DNA from: Acidobacteriota bacterium
Lineage (GTDB): Bacteria; Acidobacteriota; Vicinamibacteria; Vicinamibacterales; UBA8438
Direction of reading: 5' to 3'
Assembly: GCA_009838525.1 (NCBI GenBank)
Contig: VXRJ01000018.1
Location: 335,087 to 399,086 of the forward strand
Length of the DNA: 64,000 nucleotides
Part shown: positions 34,083-41,727 of the stretch, one piece after another
How positions within the stretch are numbered: the first letter of the stretch is position 1
Layout: each line of letters opens with the position of its first letter
Position numbers and translations under genes: made by a program
The notes under the pieces: model-generated
Told to the model about the DNA's origin: nothing
What the model saw: only the letters and a program-made list of their open reading frames with translations
Databases searched by the model: none

Positions 34083-34103
34083 GGCGCGGGATTCGGCGCC
34101 TCA
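34080..34103. terminator. hairpin containing both convergent stop codons
   Basis: TGAGGCGC (34080-34087) pairs perfectly with GCGCCTCA (34096-34103) around an 8-base loop. The TGA that begins the left arm is the stop of the dehalogenase and the TCA that ends the right arm is the stop of the phzF-like gene on the other strand. No T-tract follows. Confidence 0.5.
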
Positions 34104-34895
34104 GGCCACCAACTCGCCGCGCATCACGGTGACCGCCTGACCCGACAGCAGGACGCGGTCCCCGCGGACCGTGACCCTGACCAGCCCGCCGCGCGCCGAT
34201 GCCTGCCACGCCGTGAACGCATCCCGGTCGAGCTTGCGCTTCCAGTAGGGTCCCAGGCAGCAGTGGGCGGATCCGGTGACGGGGTCTTCGTCGATACCAG
34301 TGCATGGCGCGAAGAACCGCGATACGAAGTCGAACCCCTCGGTTTCGGCGCGGGCGGTGACGATGAGCCCGCGCCCGCCGAGTTCCGCGATCCGTCGCAA
34401 ATCCGGAGCCAGGCCTCGCACCGTCGCTTCGGTGTCCACTTCGACCAGGTAGTCGAAGCGGTTGCGTCCAACATAAGTTGCCTTGGCTCCGAGGGCATCG
34501 GCCAGCCAGGCCGGACCGATCGCCGATTCGTCCGGTTCCGCGGGGAAGTCCATCTCGATCCAGCCGTCGCGTGGGGACGCCGCCAATTGGCCCGAGCGCG
34601 TATGGAAGACCAAGGGTGCGTCCGGCGCTGCATGCCCGGATTCCCACAGCACATGGGCGCTTGCCAGCGTGGCGTGGCCGCAAAGGTCGACTTCCACACC
34701 GGGCGTGAACCAGCGTAGATCGAAGTCGCCGTCGCTTCGGCGCACGAGGAACGCTGTCTCCGACAGGTTCATCTCGCGCGCCACCCGCTGCATCCAGCCG
34801 GCGTCCGCCGGTTCGGGCAGCAGGCAGACCGCGGCCGGGTTGCCTTCGAACGGTTTGGTGGCGAACGCGTCGACCTGTGTGATTGTCAGCGCCAT
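34101..34895 (-). CDS. PhzF-family isomerase
   Basis: 264 residues of the DAP-epimerase-like PhzF fold. Seen: VDAFATKPFEGNPAAVCLL at the N-terminus, NLSETAFLV with the catalytic glutamate, TPGVEVDLCGHATLASAHVL, and EDPVTGSAHCCLGPYW. The family includes the phenazine isomerase PhzF and many uncharacterised isomerases; no phenazine genes are present, so only the family is assigned. Its ATG overlaps the stop of the membrane protein ahead of it by 10 bases (ATGGCGCTGA), so the two form an operon. Confidence 0.9.
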   Translation of the reverse strand: MALTITQVDAFATKPFEGNPAAVCLLPEPADAGWMQRVAREMNLSETAFLVRRSDGDFDLRWFTPGVEVDLCGHATLASAHVLWESGHAAPDAPLVFHTRSGQLAASPRDGWIEMDFPAEPDESAIGPAWLADALGAKATYVGRNRFDYLVEVDTEATVRGLAPDLRRIAELGGRGLIVTARAETEGFDFVSRFFAPCTGIDEDPVTGSAHCCLGPYWKRKLDRDAFTAWQASARGGLVRVTVRGDRVLLSGQAVTVMRGELVA

Positions 34896-35338
34896 GTTTC
34901 GTTCTCGTCTCGCGTGTACCGCAGCGCGGCCACCCCGACCGCGATCAGCATCGCGACCTTCAGGATCTCCAGCAGGACGAAGACCAGGTGCAGGTGACTC
35001 TCGCCGACCGGTTCGCCGGCAATCCTCCGCACCGTCCGGTCGTCGAGAAAGGGCATGACGATGAGCCATTGCACGCCAAAGACGAGGATCGGCGCCCCCA
35101 TCCGTAGCCGGGCATTGGCGGGACGTAACGCCAGGGCCCCGATCAGGGCGGCGCACAGCAGGCTTTCGGCGACGCCCAGCCAGAAGAACTGGGCGCGGCC
35201 TACCTCGAGCGTCTGCGCCAGAGTCAGCGAAGCCGCCTGGAACTTGGACGGGGCGGCAATCAGCGACCCGCCGATCGTTACGCCGGCCCAGACCAGGGCG
35301 ACCACGGGGATGGCGACTGCGTTGCGTGTCACTTGCAT
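34886..35338 (-). CDS. small four-helix membrane protein, unknown
   Basis: 150 residues with four predicted membrane helices (VVALVWAGVTIGGSLIAA, FFWLGVAESLLCAALIGALAL, MGAPILVFGVQWLIVMPFL, LVFVLLEILKVAMLIAVGVAAL). The second loop carries APSKFQAASL and there is a conserved-looking GEPVGESHLHL before the last helix. I do not recognise the family. Ends inside the start of the phzF-like gene, so translation is coupled. No clear promoter was seen in the 190-base gap upstream. Confidence 0.7.
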   Translation of the reverse strand: MQVTRNAVAIPVVALVWAGVTIGGSLIAAPSKFQAASLTLAQTLEVGRAQFFWLGVAESLLCAALIGALALRPANARLRMGAPILVFGVQWLIVMPFLDDRTVRRIAGEPVGESHLHLVFVLLEILKVAMLIAVGVAALRYTRDENETWR

Positions 35339-35468
35339 GGACTGGCCAGACGCCCAGGAGCCCGTGGTGAAACCCCCGCTGCATTCGAACAGCGACGCAT
35401 CCCGGCTGAACGGGCAGCGGAGGGTCAGTCTATCGGAAGTGTGCGGTTCGGAGCAGGAGCCCGCAGGG

Positions 35469-35474
35469 TTGACA
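35469..35474 (+). promoter_or_regulatory. possible -35 of the phd-vapC operon
   Basis: A consensus TTGACA stands 58 bases before the antitoxin ATG. The matching -10 would fall near 35492-35497 (GAGACT), which is weak, so the call is tentative. Confidence 0.35.
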
Positions 35475-35494
35475 GGCTGCGGATGAAATGTGAG

Positions 35495-35514
35495 ACTTAG
35501 TCCGACTTAGCTAA
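35495..35514. promoter_or_regulatory. candidate autoregulatory operator of phd-vapC
   Basis: Direct repeats ACTTAG at 35495 and 35505, one helical turn apart, run into the palindrome TTAGCTAA (35507-35514). They lie just downstream of the probable promoter and 17 bases before the antitoxin start. Phd antitoxins commonly bind such repeats in their own promoter. Confidence 0.4.
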
Positions 35515-35531
35515 TTTTTGGAGGCTGGCCA

Positions 35532-35786
35532 ATGAAGGTCAACATGCACGAGGCGAAGTCGCAGCTCTCGCGGCTCGCCAAGGCGGCCTGGGAAGGCGAG
35601 GATGTCGTAATCGCCAGGGCCGGCGAGCCGTATCTGCGTCTGGTGCCGTACCGCGAACGGAAGGCTCAACGCAAGCTCGGAGCACTGGAGGGTCGAATCT
35701 GGATTGCTCCGGACTTCGATGAAACGCCCCCCGAGGTCATCGAGGCCTTCTGGAACTCGAAGATATTCCCCGACGAAGAGGACTAA
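35532..35786 (+). CDS. Phd/YefM-family antitoxin
   Basis: 84 residues. The N-terminal MKVNMHEAKSQLSRLAKAA is the Phd/YefM DNA-binding fold; the C-terminal tail (PDFDETPPEVIEAFW, then an acidic end) would wrap the toxin. TTGGAGG precedes the ATG. Two bases separate its stop from the PIN-domain toxin gene. In this type II pair the antitoxin both neutralises the RNase and represses the operon. The gene lies in a locally more AT-rich patch. Confidence 0.92.
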   Translation: MKVNMHEAKSQLSRLAKAAWEGEDVVIARAGEPYLRLVPYRERKAQRKLGALEGRIWIAPDFDETPPEVIEAFWNSKIFPDEED

Positions 35787-35788
35787 TC

Positions 35789-36166
35789 GTGCGCCTGCTA
35801 CTGGACACGCACGTGTTGCTATGGTCACTGACGGAGCCGCGCAAGCTGAGACGCGAGACACGTGAGGCGCTGGAGGACGAACACAACGATGTATTCGTCA
35901 GCGCGGTCAGCGGCTGGGAGATCGCCGTGAAGCGGGCACTCGGAAAACTCCGCGCGCCGGATGACCTGGAAGCGGGCGTCAGGCAGCAGGGTTTCCTGCC
36001 GCTGCATCTGACGTTTCTGCACGCGGAACAGGCCGGCGCGCTTCCACCCCATCACGGCGACCCGTTCGACCGGATGCTGGTCGCTCAGGCGCAGGTGGAG
36101 GGGCTGGCGATCGTCACGCGTGATGCCCGGATACCGCTCTACGGCATCCGTACGATGAAGGCGTAG
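35789..36166 (+). CDS. vapC: PIN-domain toxin (VapC)
   Basis: 125 residues from a GTG at 35789. PIN-domain ribonuclease with the acidic metal site spread over the chain: LLLDTHVLLW (first Asp), SGWEIAVKRALGKL (Glu), DPFDRMLVAQA (Asp) and TRDARI (last Asp). This is the PIN subgroup that pairs with Phd-type antitoxins. Full length, so probably active. It follows the antitoxin by two bases. Confidence 0.92.
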   Translation: MRLLLDTHVLLWSLTEPRKLRRETREALEDEHNDVFVSAVSGWEIAVKRALGKLRAPDDLEAGVRQQGFLPLHLTFLHAEQAGALPPHHGDPFDRMLVAQAQVEGLAIVTRDARIPLYGIRTMKA

Positions 36167-36260
36167 TCAGGCAGGCCCGAATTCGCACACGATCGGAAGA
36201 TGATCGCTCAACCGCTACGGTAGCACTACCGGACCGGACGTCGCGGAAGGCGGTTTCCGC

Positions 36261-36266
36261 TACGAT
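36261..36266 (+). promoter_or_regulatory. possible -10 element, leaderless type
   Basis: TACGAT with 9 bases to the ATG at 36276 and no Shine-Dalgarno between. Just upstream, GGTAGCACTACC (36219-36230) is an inverted repeat whose right half equals part of the GACACTACC arm found at 37281. Confidence 0.35.
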
Positions 36267-36275
36267 GGAATCATC

Positions 36276-36662
36276 ATGGGTGCGTTCACCGTCGACTGTG
36301 AGCTTCAGGAACTCACCAGAAAGCGACCACCGGTCAACGTCCGGAAGGTGATCGTGGATACGGGCTCCGAGTACACATGGCTGCCGGAAACGGTCTTGGC
36401 AGAGGCAGGAATCAGCGTGAGCAAGAAGGGACTGACGTTCGTGATGGCGAACAGCATCACGATTGCGCGTGATGTCGGTTACGCGTACTTGCGCAGCGCC
36501 GAGTTCGAGACGGTTGACGAAGTCGTCTTCGCGAAGCCTGGAGATCTGCGCCTGCTTGGCGCGCGCACGATCGAGGGGTTCGCCGCCCTGGTCGATGCAC
36601 GACAGAAACGCCTCGTCGCATCCGGACCGATACCGGCAGCTGGCCAGGGTCAGGACCAGTAG
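36276..36662 (+). CDS. retropepsin-like aspartic protease-fold protein
   Basis: 128 residues. The only recognisable signature is KVIVDTGSEYTWLPETVL, which matches the single-domain, dimeric retropepsin-type aspartyl protease active site (DTGS), followed by GLTFVMANSITIARDVGYAYLR and a GARTIEGFAALVD segment typical of the second half of the fold, where LLGA replaces the usual LLG. Such small bacterial proteins are known as gag-polyprotein-like aspartyl proteases, sometimes near toxin-antitoxin pairs. No signal peptide, so cytosolic. Substrate unknown. Confidence 0.72.
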   Translation: MGAFTVDCELQELTRKRPPVNVRKVIVDTGSEYTWLPETVLAEAGISVSKKGLTFVMANSITIARDVGYAYLRSAEFETVDEVVFAKPGDLRLLGARTIEGFAALVDARQKRLVASGPIPAAGQGQDQ

Positions 36663-36842
36663 CCCGACCATTGTTGCCTCCGGCTCCGAGGGCCGCCGCG
36701 ACCGGTCACGTAATGGTTTTCGGGTATGCGGCAACCGACGCTGTCACGCAGTTGCCTTCTGGCTCCGTGCGAGCGGAACCCCGGTCCAGGCCGGAGGCGC
36801 GGACGCCGTTGGCAGCGGGTGCACCGCCGGCTGCGTGGAGCG

Positions 36843-37075
36843 CGGCTCACCGTAGGCCTCGAGCGTAAGGCCGAAATCCTCCTCGGGCACCGCGCGGTGA
36901 TGCCGGCGGCACAGCAACACGAGGTTTTCAGGTTTCGTGGCGCCGCCGTGCGCCCAGTGCCTGACGTGGCGCCCGACCAGCCCCCGAGTTCATCGAAGCG
37001 TCGGATGCGGACGAGCAGTTTGTAGACGGCGGCGTCGATTGGTTCAACATCCGTTTCGACACGCTGTCGTGACCA
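36843..37075 (-). pseudogene. remnant of an HNH endonuclease (frameshifted)
   Basis: On the minus strand one frame (bases 36983-36843) reads GRHVRHWAHGGATKPENLVL followed by LCRRHHRAVPEEDFG, the C-terminal half of an HNH nuclease of the DUF222-associated kind. The stretch just upstream, in a different frame (to about 37075), reads RVETDVEPIDAAVYKLLVRIRRF and stops matching. No intact start or zinc cysteine pair is left, so this is a decayed fragment. The whole 36663-37289 interval holds no complete gene apart from this remnant and the dyad at 37236. Confidence 0.5.
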
Positions 37076-37235
37076 CCGCGGCCTAGCCGGAAGACGCTCG
37101 CCGGATAGCGAAGAACGACCCGACCTGGGAGTCGCGCCTTGCGGCCTCCATTGGCGGGGTGGTTGTGAGGTAATGGCATGCCGCGTCGCCTCAGCGTGAC
37201 TCCACTGCTCGGTCACCATGTGGTGATGCGGTAGA

Positions 37236-37289
37236 GGTAGTGTCCACCACGGAAAAAATGGCCTACCCTATAGGGCAGTAGACACTACC
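37236..37289. promoter_or_regulatory. inverted-repeat operator at the MalT-like regulator
   Basis: GGTAGTGTC (37236-37244) and its exact complement GACACTACC (37281-37289) frame the probable promoter; 11 of 12 bases match if extended to GGTAGTGTC(C/T)AC. Between them is the palindrome CCCTATAGGG (37266-37275). The right arm ends directly at the GTG (37290). It looks like a two-site operator that could be looped by a dimer. Confidence 0.5.
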
Positions 37290-40070
37290 GTGGCCGTTCC
37301 GCTTCGCCACGGGCAGGGTGGCGCGTCCGGAATGTCCCTACTGTCCTCGCAGCCGTTTCACGCCGCGTCCGATGCCGGCGGAGCAGCCGGCCACGAAGCG
37401 CCCGCGTCCAGCATCGTTCCATCCTGGCTGTTGAAGGCAAAGGTGACCGAGGCGGCCCTGCCGGACGGGTACCTGCGGCGTCCACGACTGCTGCAACGCC
37501 TCGACGGGCTGCTCGAGCGTCGCCTTACCGTGCTGCGGGCTCCGGCGGGATTCGGCAAGACTACCGTTCTGGCGGACATCGCTTTAGCCGCGCGCGAACA
37601 GGAACGGGTGGTCGCATGGGTCTCGCTGGACGATGACGATACGCCGGATGTGTTCGGCGACTACCTTGCCAGTGCCCTCGAGCATGCGGGCTTGGATCTC
37701 AGCTCACTCGGCGCGCAGGAGTCGTGGTCGTCGGCGCCAGCCATGCACCGGATCGGAATGCTGGCGCGGGCGGTTGAACGGCACGCGGAGCCTTGCCTGC
37801 TGGTGCTTGACGAGGTCGATAGACCGCCGCACTCCACCGTGCGGTTGATCGACCTGCTGTTGAAACGGTTGCCGCCCAATCTGCATGCGGCTGTGGCGTT
37901 CCGTGGCGATCCGGGTCTTGAGCTGGCGACGCATCTGCTCGAGGGCGAGGCGATCGTGGTGAATTCGCAGGAGTTTCGATTCACCAAACCGGAGATTGCG
38001 CGCTTCTTTGGTGGCGAACTCTCACGGCGCGAGCTGGCGGCGGTGGAGGAGGGGACGGCGGGCTGGCCGGTGGCGCTGCTGGTCCACCGGAACCTGCGGG
38101 ATCGCGAGGCCGGAGGCCTCGGGGCGGAAGCTACCGTACTGATGCACAACTACATCGGGGTGCGGCTGTTGCGGGATCTGTCGGCGGAGGAGCGCGCCTT
38201 CCTCCTCGACCTTGCGGTGTTCGACTGGCTAGAGGCGGACCTTGTGGACGAGGTCCTGGGATCGAGCGAAGCTCGACTGCGGATCATGGGGCTGGCGCCC
38301 CTGGACGGCTTGCTGCTACCCGTGGACCGGAACGAAGAGGCGGTTCGACTGCACCCGATGCTCAGAGAGCACTGTCTCAATGTGCTGGCGGTTGACGATC
38401 AGGCCCGCAAGGGCAGGTTGCACAAGAAGATCGCACAGGCGCTAATTGGCCGGGGACATCTCACGCCGGCATGGCGCCATGCCCAGGCGACGGGTGATGG
38501 CCAGTTGCTGGCTCAACTCATCGAACGCCTCGGGTGCTTCCAGTTGTGGCTGCGGGAGGGTGCCGGGCAACTTGTCTCGGCCGGCCGGTTCCTTACGTCG
38601 AAGGTCACGGATCCGTATCCGCGTCTCGAACTCCTCCGCTCCGTTCAACTTCGTCTCTCTTCGAAGCTCGAAGAGGCGCATGAGCTGTTGGAAGCCGTTG
38701 CGGTGCGAACCGATGGTTTCACACGCGACCGGGACGGCGGCGACGACGAGGCGTTGGCCGTCGACGGGCTCTTTGCGCAGGCAATACAGTCAGGCTGTGC
38801 GCCACCCGCCCCGAGCATCGAGCCCGGGTGCGTCTCGTCGGAATCCGGGATGATGACAGAGAACGATGAACGCGCACGCTCCATCGCGGGCTGCCGGCAC
38901 ATCTGGCTGTGTATCGCCTGCCACGAGCACGCCGACTTCGAAGAGAGTCGGCGGCATGGATTGCAGGCGCGGAAGAACTTGAACGAGTACTCGCACTACG
39001 GCGAGGTCATCGTTGATATCTACCAGGGGATGTCTGCGATGGCGCAGGGCCGCGTGGAGGATGCGGTCGAGTCGTACCGTCGGGCGCGGCAGGGAGTCCG
39101 GAGCTTCCTTCCTTCGGATTCCTGTCTCAGCGTGAGCATTGACGCGTTGGCGACGGAGCTCGACCTGGAGCGTGATCGTGCGAGAGCGATTCAGAAGCGA
39201 ACCCTCAAGAGCCTGATGGAGTTGCGGGAAGTCTGGGTCGACATCTACACCGTGGCGTTTGCGGTAAGCGCGGAACTGACCCTTGAGCAACAGGATGAGG
39301 AAGCCGTCATTCAGCGTCTGACGGCGATGGTCGGCGACGTAGGCGCGAAGGGAATCGACAACCTGTCGAAGAACCTGTCGGCGCTGCTCGCGAACTACCT
39401 GGCGGAAGCCGGGCGCCCGGACGAGGCCGAACGGGTATGGCGGGACCGTGAGCTGCCTTGCGACATGCCTGAACTGCTCGATCTCGACCGGCAGTCGTGG
39501 CGCACGGTCGAACTGCTGTCGTGCGCGCGGATTCGGCTGCTCGCCGAGCGCGGCGATTCGGTCGCTGCCGGAGAACTTGCGGACGGTTTGTGCAGGACGG
39601 CCTCGGAGCGTGGACTGACTCGCACGCTGATGCGAGGGCTGGCGCTCGCCATGGTTGCGGCATACCGTGCCGGACAGCAGGAACGGGCGCAGGCCCGGCT
39701 GGTCGAGTTCCTGCACCTGACCCACAAGGTGGACTTTGTCCGGCCGCTGGTCCGCCATCGGGACATCAGCCGTGCAGTCGCCCGGCAACTGGCGGGCACG
39801 GATCTCTCGGAAGATGTCCGGAAGGCGGTCGGTACGGTCCTTGCGCGGCTGGACGAGCCAGCCGGGGCGAACACGGAGATCTTCTCGATGCGGGAGCTGG
39901 AGGTGCTCTCGAGAGTGCGGGAGGGCCTGCACAACTCGGAGATCGCCGTTCACCTCGGGGTGACCGATGATGGCGTCCGGTACCACCTGAAGAACATTTA
40001 CCGCAAGACCGGGGTCAGCAGCCGCGTGCAGGCGGTGCGTTACGCGCAGTCTTTGGGTGTTCTCGCCTAA
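37290..40070 (+). CDS. LuxR-family regulator of the MalT/LAL type
   Basis: 926 residues from the GTG at 37290; an ATG at 37332 (MSLLSSQPFH) is a possible start. Large ATP-binding LuxR regulator. After about 45 residues comes SWLLKAKVTEAALPDGYLRRPRLL, the family entry motif, then Walker A RAPAGFGKTTVL (about residue 84), Walker B CLLVLDEVDR, a long helical TPR-like middle, and a C-terminal LuxR helix-turn-helix: MRELEVLSRVREGLHNSEIA, then VRYHLKNIYRKTGVSSR. These proteins sense a small molecule and activate transcription when bound to ATP. The dyad over its start may be its own or a repressor's site. Target unknown; a small membrane protein gene follows 36 bases later. Confidence 0.92.
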   Translation: MAVPLRHGQGGASGMSLLSSQPFHAASDAGGAAGHEAPASSIVPSWLLKAKVTEAALPDGYLRRPRLLQRLDGLLERRLTVLRAPAGFGKTTVLADIALAAREQERVVAWVSLDDDDTPDVFGDYLASALEHAGLDLSSLGAQESWSSAPAMHRIGMLARAVERHAEPCLLVLDEVDRPPHSTVRLIDLLLKRLPPNLHAAVAFRGDPGLELATHLLEGEAIVVNSQEFRFTKPEIARFFGGELSRRELAAVEEGTAGWPVALLVHRNLRDREAGGLGAEATVLMHNYIGVRLLRDLSAEERAFLLDLAVFDWLEADLVDEVLGSSEARLRIMGLAPLDGLLLPVDRNEEAVRLHPMLREHCLNVLAVDDQARKGRLHKKIAQALIGRGHLTPAWRHAQATGDGQLLAQLIERLGCFQLWLREGAGQLVSAGRFLTSKVTDPYPRLELLRSVQLRLSSKLEEAHELLEAVAVRTDGFTRDRDGGDDEALAVDGLFAQAIQSGCAPPAPSIEPGCVSSESGMMTENDERARSIAGCRHIWLCIACHEHADFEESRRHGLQARKNLNEYSHYGEVIVDIYQGMSAMAQGRVEDAVESYRRARQGVRSFLPSDSCLSVSIDALATELDLERDRARAIQKRTLKSLMELREVWVDIYTVAFAVSAELTLEQQDEEAVIQRLTAMVGDVGAKGIDNLSKNLSALLANYLAEAGRPDEAERVWRDRELPCDMPELLDLDRQSWRTVELLSCARIRLLAERGDSVAAGELADGLCRTASERGLTRTLMRGLALAMVAAYRAGQQERAQARLVEFLHLTHKVDFVRPLVRHRDISRAVARQLAGTDLSEDVRKAVGTVLARLDEPAGANTEIFSMRELEVLSRVREGLHNSEIAVHLGVTDDGVRYHLKNIYRKTGVSSRVQAVRYAQSLGVLA

Positions 40071-40106
40071 CGCGAGTTGTGATAGCCCGGGGAGGGAGGG
40101 TGATCC

Positions 40107-40532
40107 ATGAATGCCGACCGATTGGCAGCGACGGGAGCTGGCGCCTGGAGGATATGGCTGCGAACGGTTCTCGCCGCGGTGGCGGCCACTCTGGCGGTGC
40201 GGGCGGCGGCGATCATGACCCTGGACATTCCGGCCGAGTTTCAACCGCTGGCGGTCGCGGGACCGACCGTATTCCTGACCTCCGTCGGCGTCGTGGCCGG
40301 GTTGACGGTCGCACTTGCCATCGACAGATGGTCGGCGCGCCCGGTCCAACTGTTTCGCCGGATTGCCATCGCCGCCCTGCTACTTTCGCTGCTTCCCGAC
40401 TTCTGGTTGCTGACTGACGTGGGCAGCGAGGCCTTTCCGGGCGCCACCGTTCCGGCCGTCGTCACCCTCATGGTGCAGCACGTTGCCGCCGCCGCGGTGG
40501 TGATTCTGGTAGCGGGGCGACCGCGTTCCTAA
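40107..40532 (+). CDS. small membrane protein (DUF6069-like)
   Basis: 141 residues, four membrane helices. GGGGAGGGAGGGTGATCC is an excellent ribosome binding site before the ATG. The pattern FRRIAIAALLLSLLPDFWLLTD and GATVPAVVTLMVQHVAAAAVVIL is that of DUF6069 membrane proteins, whose function is not known. It follows the LuxR-type regulator and may be its target. The stop overlaps the stop of the convergent dehalogenase gene (CTAA serves both). Confidence 0.75.
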   Translation: MNADRLAATGAGAWRIWLRTVLAAVAATLAVRAAAIMTLDIPAEFQPLAVAGPTVFLTSVGVVAGLTVALAIDRWSARPVQLFRRIAIAALLLSLLPDFWLLTDVGSEAFPGATVPAVVTLMVQHVAAAAVVILVAGRPRS

Positions 40533-41266
40533 ATGGCGAAGGCGGCAGATGCCGCGTCGGCCATCTCGCCGAGTGAGCAGAACACGAAGTTGGTGGACGG
40601 CATGGTCGGAACCGGTTCCGTAGCTCCCCAGCTTCCACCCTCCGAGAGCCGCTGCCGGTCGATCCAGGCATTGGCGAGCCCGAAACGGTTCGCCGGTGCG
40701 TGATCGTGGTGCAGGCTTTGGGCCGTGTGCAGGATGTCGGTCGGACCCATGCCGAAATCCGCCTTGAGATGGGCCAGCAGGTACTCGAAGTTGGCGTCGG
40801 CGGGTTTGTAGGAGCCAATTTCCTCGGCCGTGTAGACGGCATCGAATTCGACACCGAGCTTGCGGCCCGAGGCAGCGATGCCGTCGCGGTGCACGTTGGA
40901 GAGGATGACGAGTCGGTAATGCTGCTTGAGAATGCGCAGCGCGTCAGCGGTGTCCGGGAACGCGGGCCAGTGAGGCACGGAGGCGCCGAACGTCTTGTCG
41001 AGCATGTTGCTGGTTGGAAGCCCGAAGTGCTCGGCGATGGCGTGGTGCACGCGGGATAGCACGTCCGGATAGGTAAGGTCCGGCGCTGCCTGTTGCTGGC
41101 GGCCCTCGCTCTCCGCGAAGGCGCGCAGTGCGACCTCGCGAGTCACACCGGAAGCGGCGTTCTGCATAATCAATGGCTGCAGGGCGTCCCAGATTCCCGT
41201 TTCCCAGTCGATCAGCGTGCCGTAGCAATCGAACGTGAGGACGCGGAAGTCGCTGAGTTCACGCAT
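40529..41266 (-). CDS. haloacid dehalogenase-like hydrolase, type II (2)
   Basis: 245 residues, HAD superfamily. Nucleophile LTFDCYGTLIDWE; motif II RLVILSNVHRD; lysine in IGSYKPADANFEYLL; motif IV region ILHTAQSLHHDHAPANRFGL. The AQSLHHDH form differs from the ANxxFD of the gene at 33369, so the two belong to different subgroups and probably have different substrates. Enzymes of this branch act on small phospho- or halo-acids. Tail-to-tail overlap of 4 bases with the DUF6069-like gene. Confidence 0.86.
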   Translation of the reverse strand: MRELSDFRVLTFDCYGTLIDWETGIWDALQPLIMQNAASGVTREVALRAFAESEGRQQQAAPDLTYPDVLSRVHHAIAEHFGLPTSNMLDKTFGASVPHWPAFPDTADALRILKQHYRLVILSNVHRDGIAASGRKLGVEFDAVYTAEEIGSYKPADANFEYLLAHLKADFGMGPTDILHTAQSLHHDHAPANRFGLANAWIDRQRLSEGGSWGATEPVPTMPSTNFVFCSLGEMADAASAAFAI

Positions 41267-41314
41267 CGCAGTGGGCTCGGGTTGCCGGGTAGCGACTCGG
41301 GGGCTGTCGGCGAG

Positions 41315-41692
41315 CTACTGATCCCGAAAGTAGTCGTCGGTGTGGTCCAGCCAGTCCTGCCGCGGCGGGCTGAAGATGTCGACGTCGAGAGTCTCCTCGA
41401 GTGCTTCGGCCTTGTGCGGAACGTTCGACGGCAGATGGAGCACCTCGCCCTCGGCGACGTCGAAGACCTCGGACAGGTCGGCGCCGACCCAGAACCGGAG
41501 CTTGCCCTTCAGGATGTACGTGAGCTGCTCGTTGTGATGCGAGTGCTCGGGCACGACTGCGCCTTTCTGCAGGTAGACGTGGGCCACCATCGTGCTCTCG
41601 CCGCAGACGATCCGACGGTCGATGCGGTTGGTGACCCGTTCCCGGGGCATCTCGTTCCACGTAAACTTCGTGACGGTCGCGGCGTTGGGCAT
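41315..41692 (-). CDS. cupin-domain protein
   Basis: 125 residues from the ATG at 41692 (MPNAATVTKFTWNEMP). Single small cupin barrel with the metal-binding motif EHSHHNEQLTYILKGKLRFWVG (two His plus Glu) and a second motif around LHLPSNVPHKAEALE. No signal, so cytosolic. Such proteins bind sugars or serve as dioxygenases or isomerases; function not assigned. Transcription would start at TACACT, only 7 bases before the ATG, without a Shine-Dalgarno. Divergent from the phytanoyl-CoA-dioxygenase-like gene. Confidence 0.85.
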   Translation of the reverse strand: MPNAATVTKFTWNEMPRERVTNRIDRRIVCGESTMVAHVYLQKGAVVPEHSHHNEQLTYILKGKLRFWVGADLSEVFDVAEGEVLHLPSNVPHKAEALEETLDVDIFSPPRQDWLDHTDDYFRDQ

Positions 41693-41699
41693 GGCGCCC

Positions 41700-41705
41700 A
41701 GTGTA
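41700..41705 (-). promoter_or_regulatory. -10 element of the cupin gene, leaderless type
   Basis: TACACT on the minus strand, then GGGCGCC and the ATG at 41692. Confidence 0.45.
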
Positions 41706-41727
41706 CGCGAGGGGAGGGAGCACGAGC

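Noticed and set aside
34101-34895. Phenazine biosynthesis locus
   Set aside because: Only a PhzF-family protein is present; no phzA-E or phzG genes are in the window and the family is broad.
36114-36734. 206-codon minus-strand frame over the aspartic-protease-like gene
   Set aside because: No domain seen; it overlaps a gene with a DTGS active site and the end of vapC.
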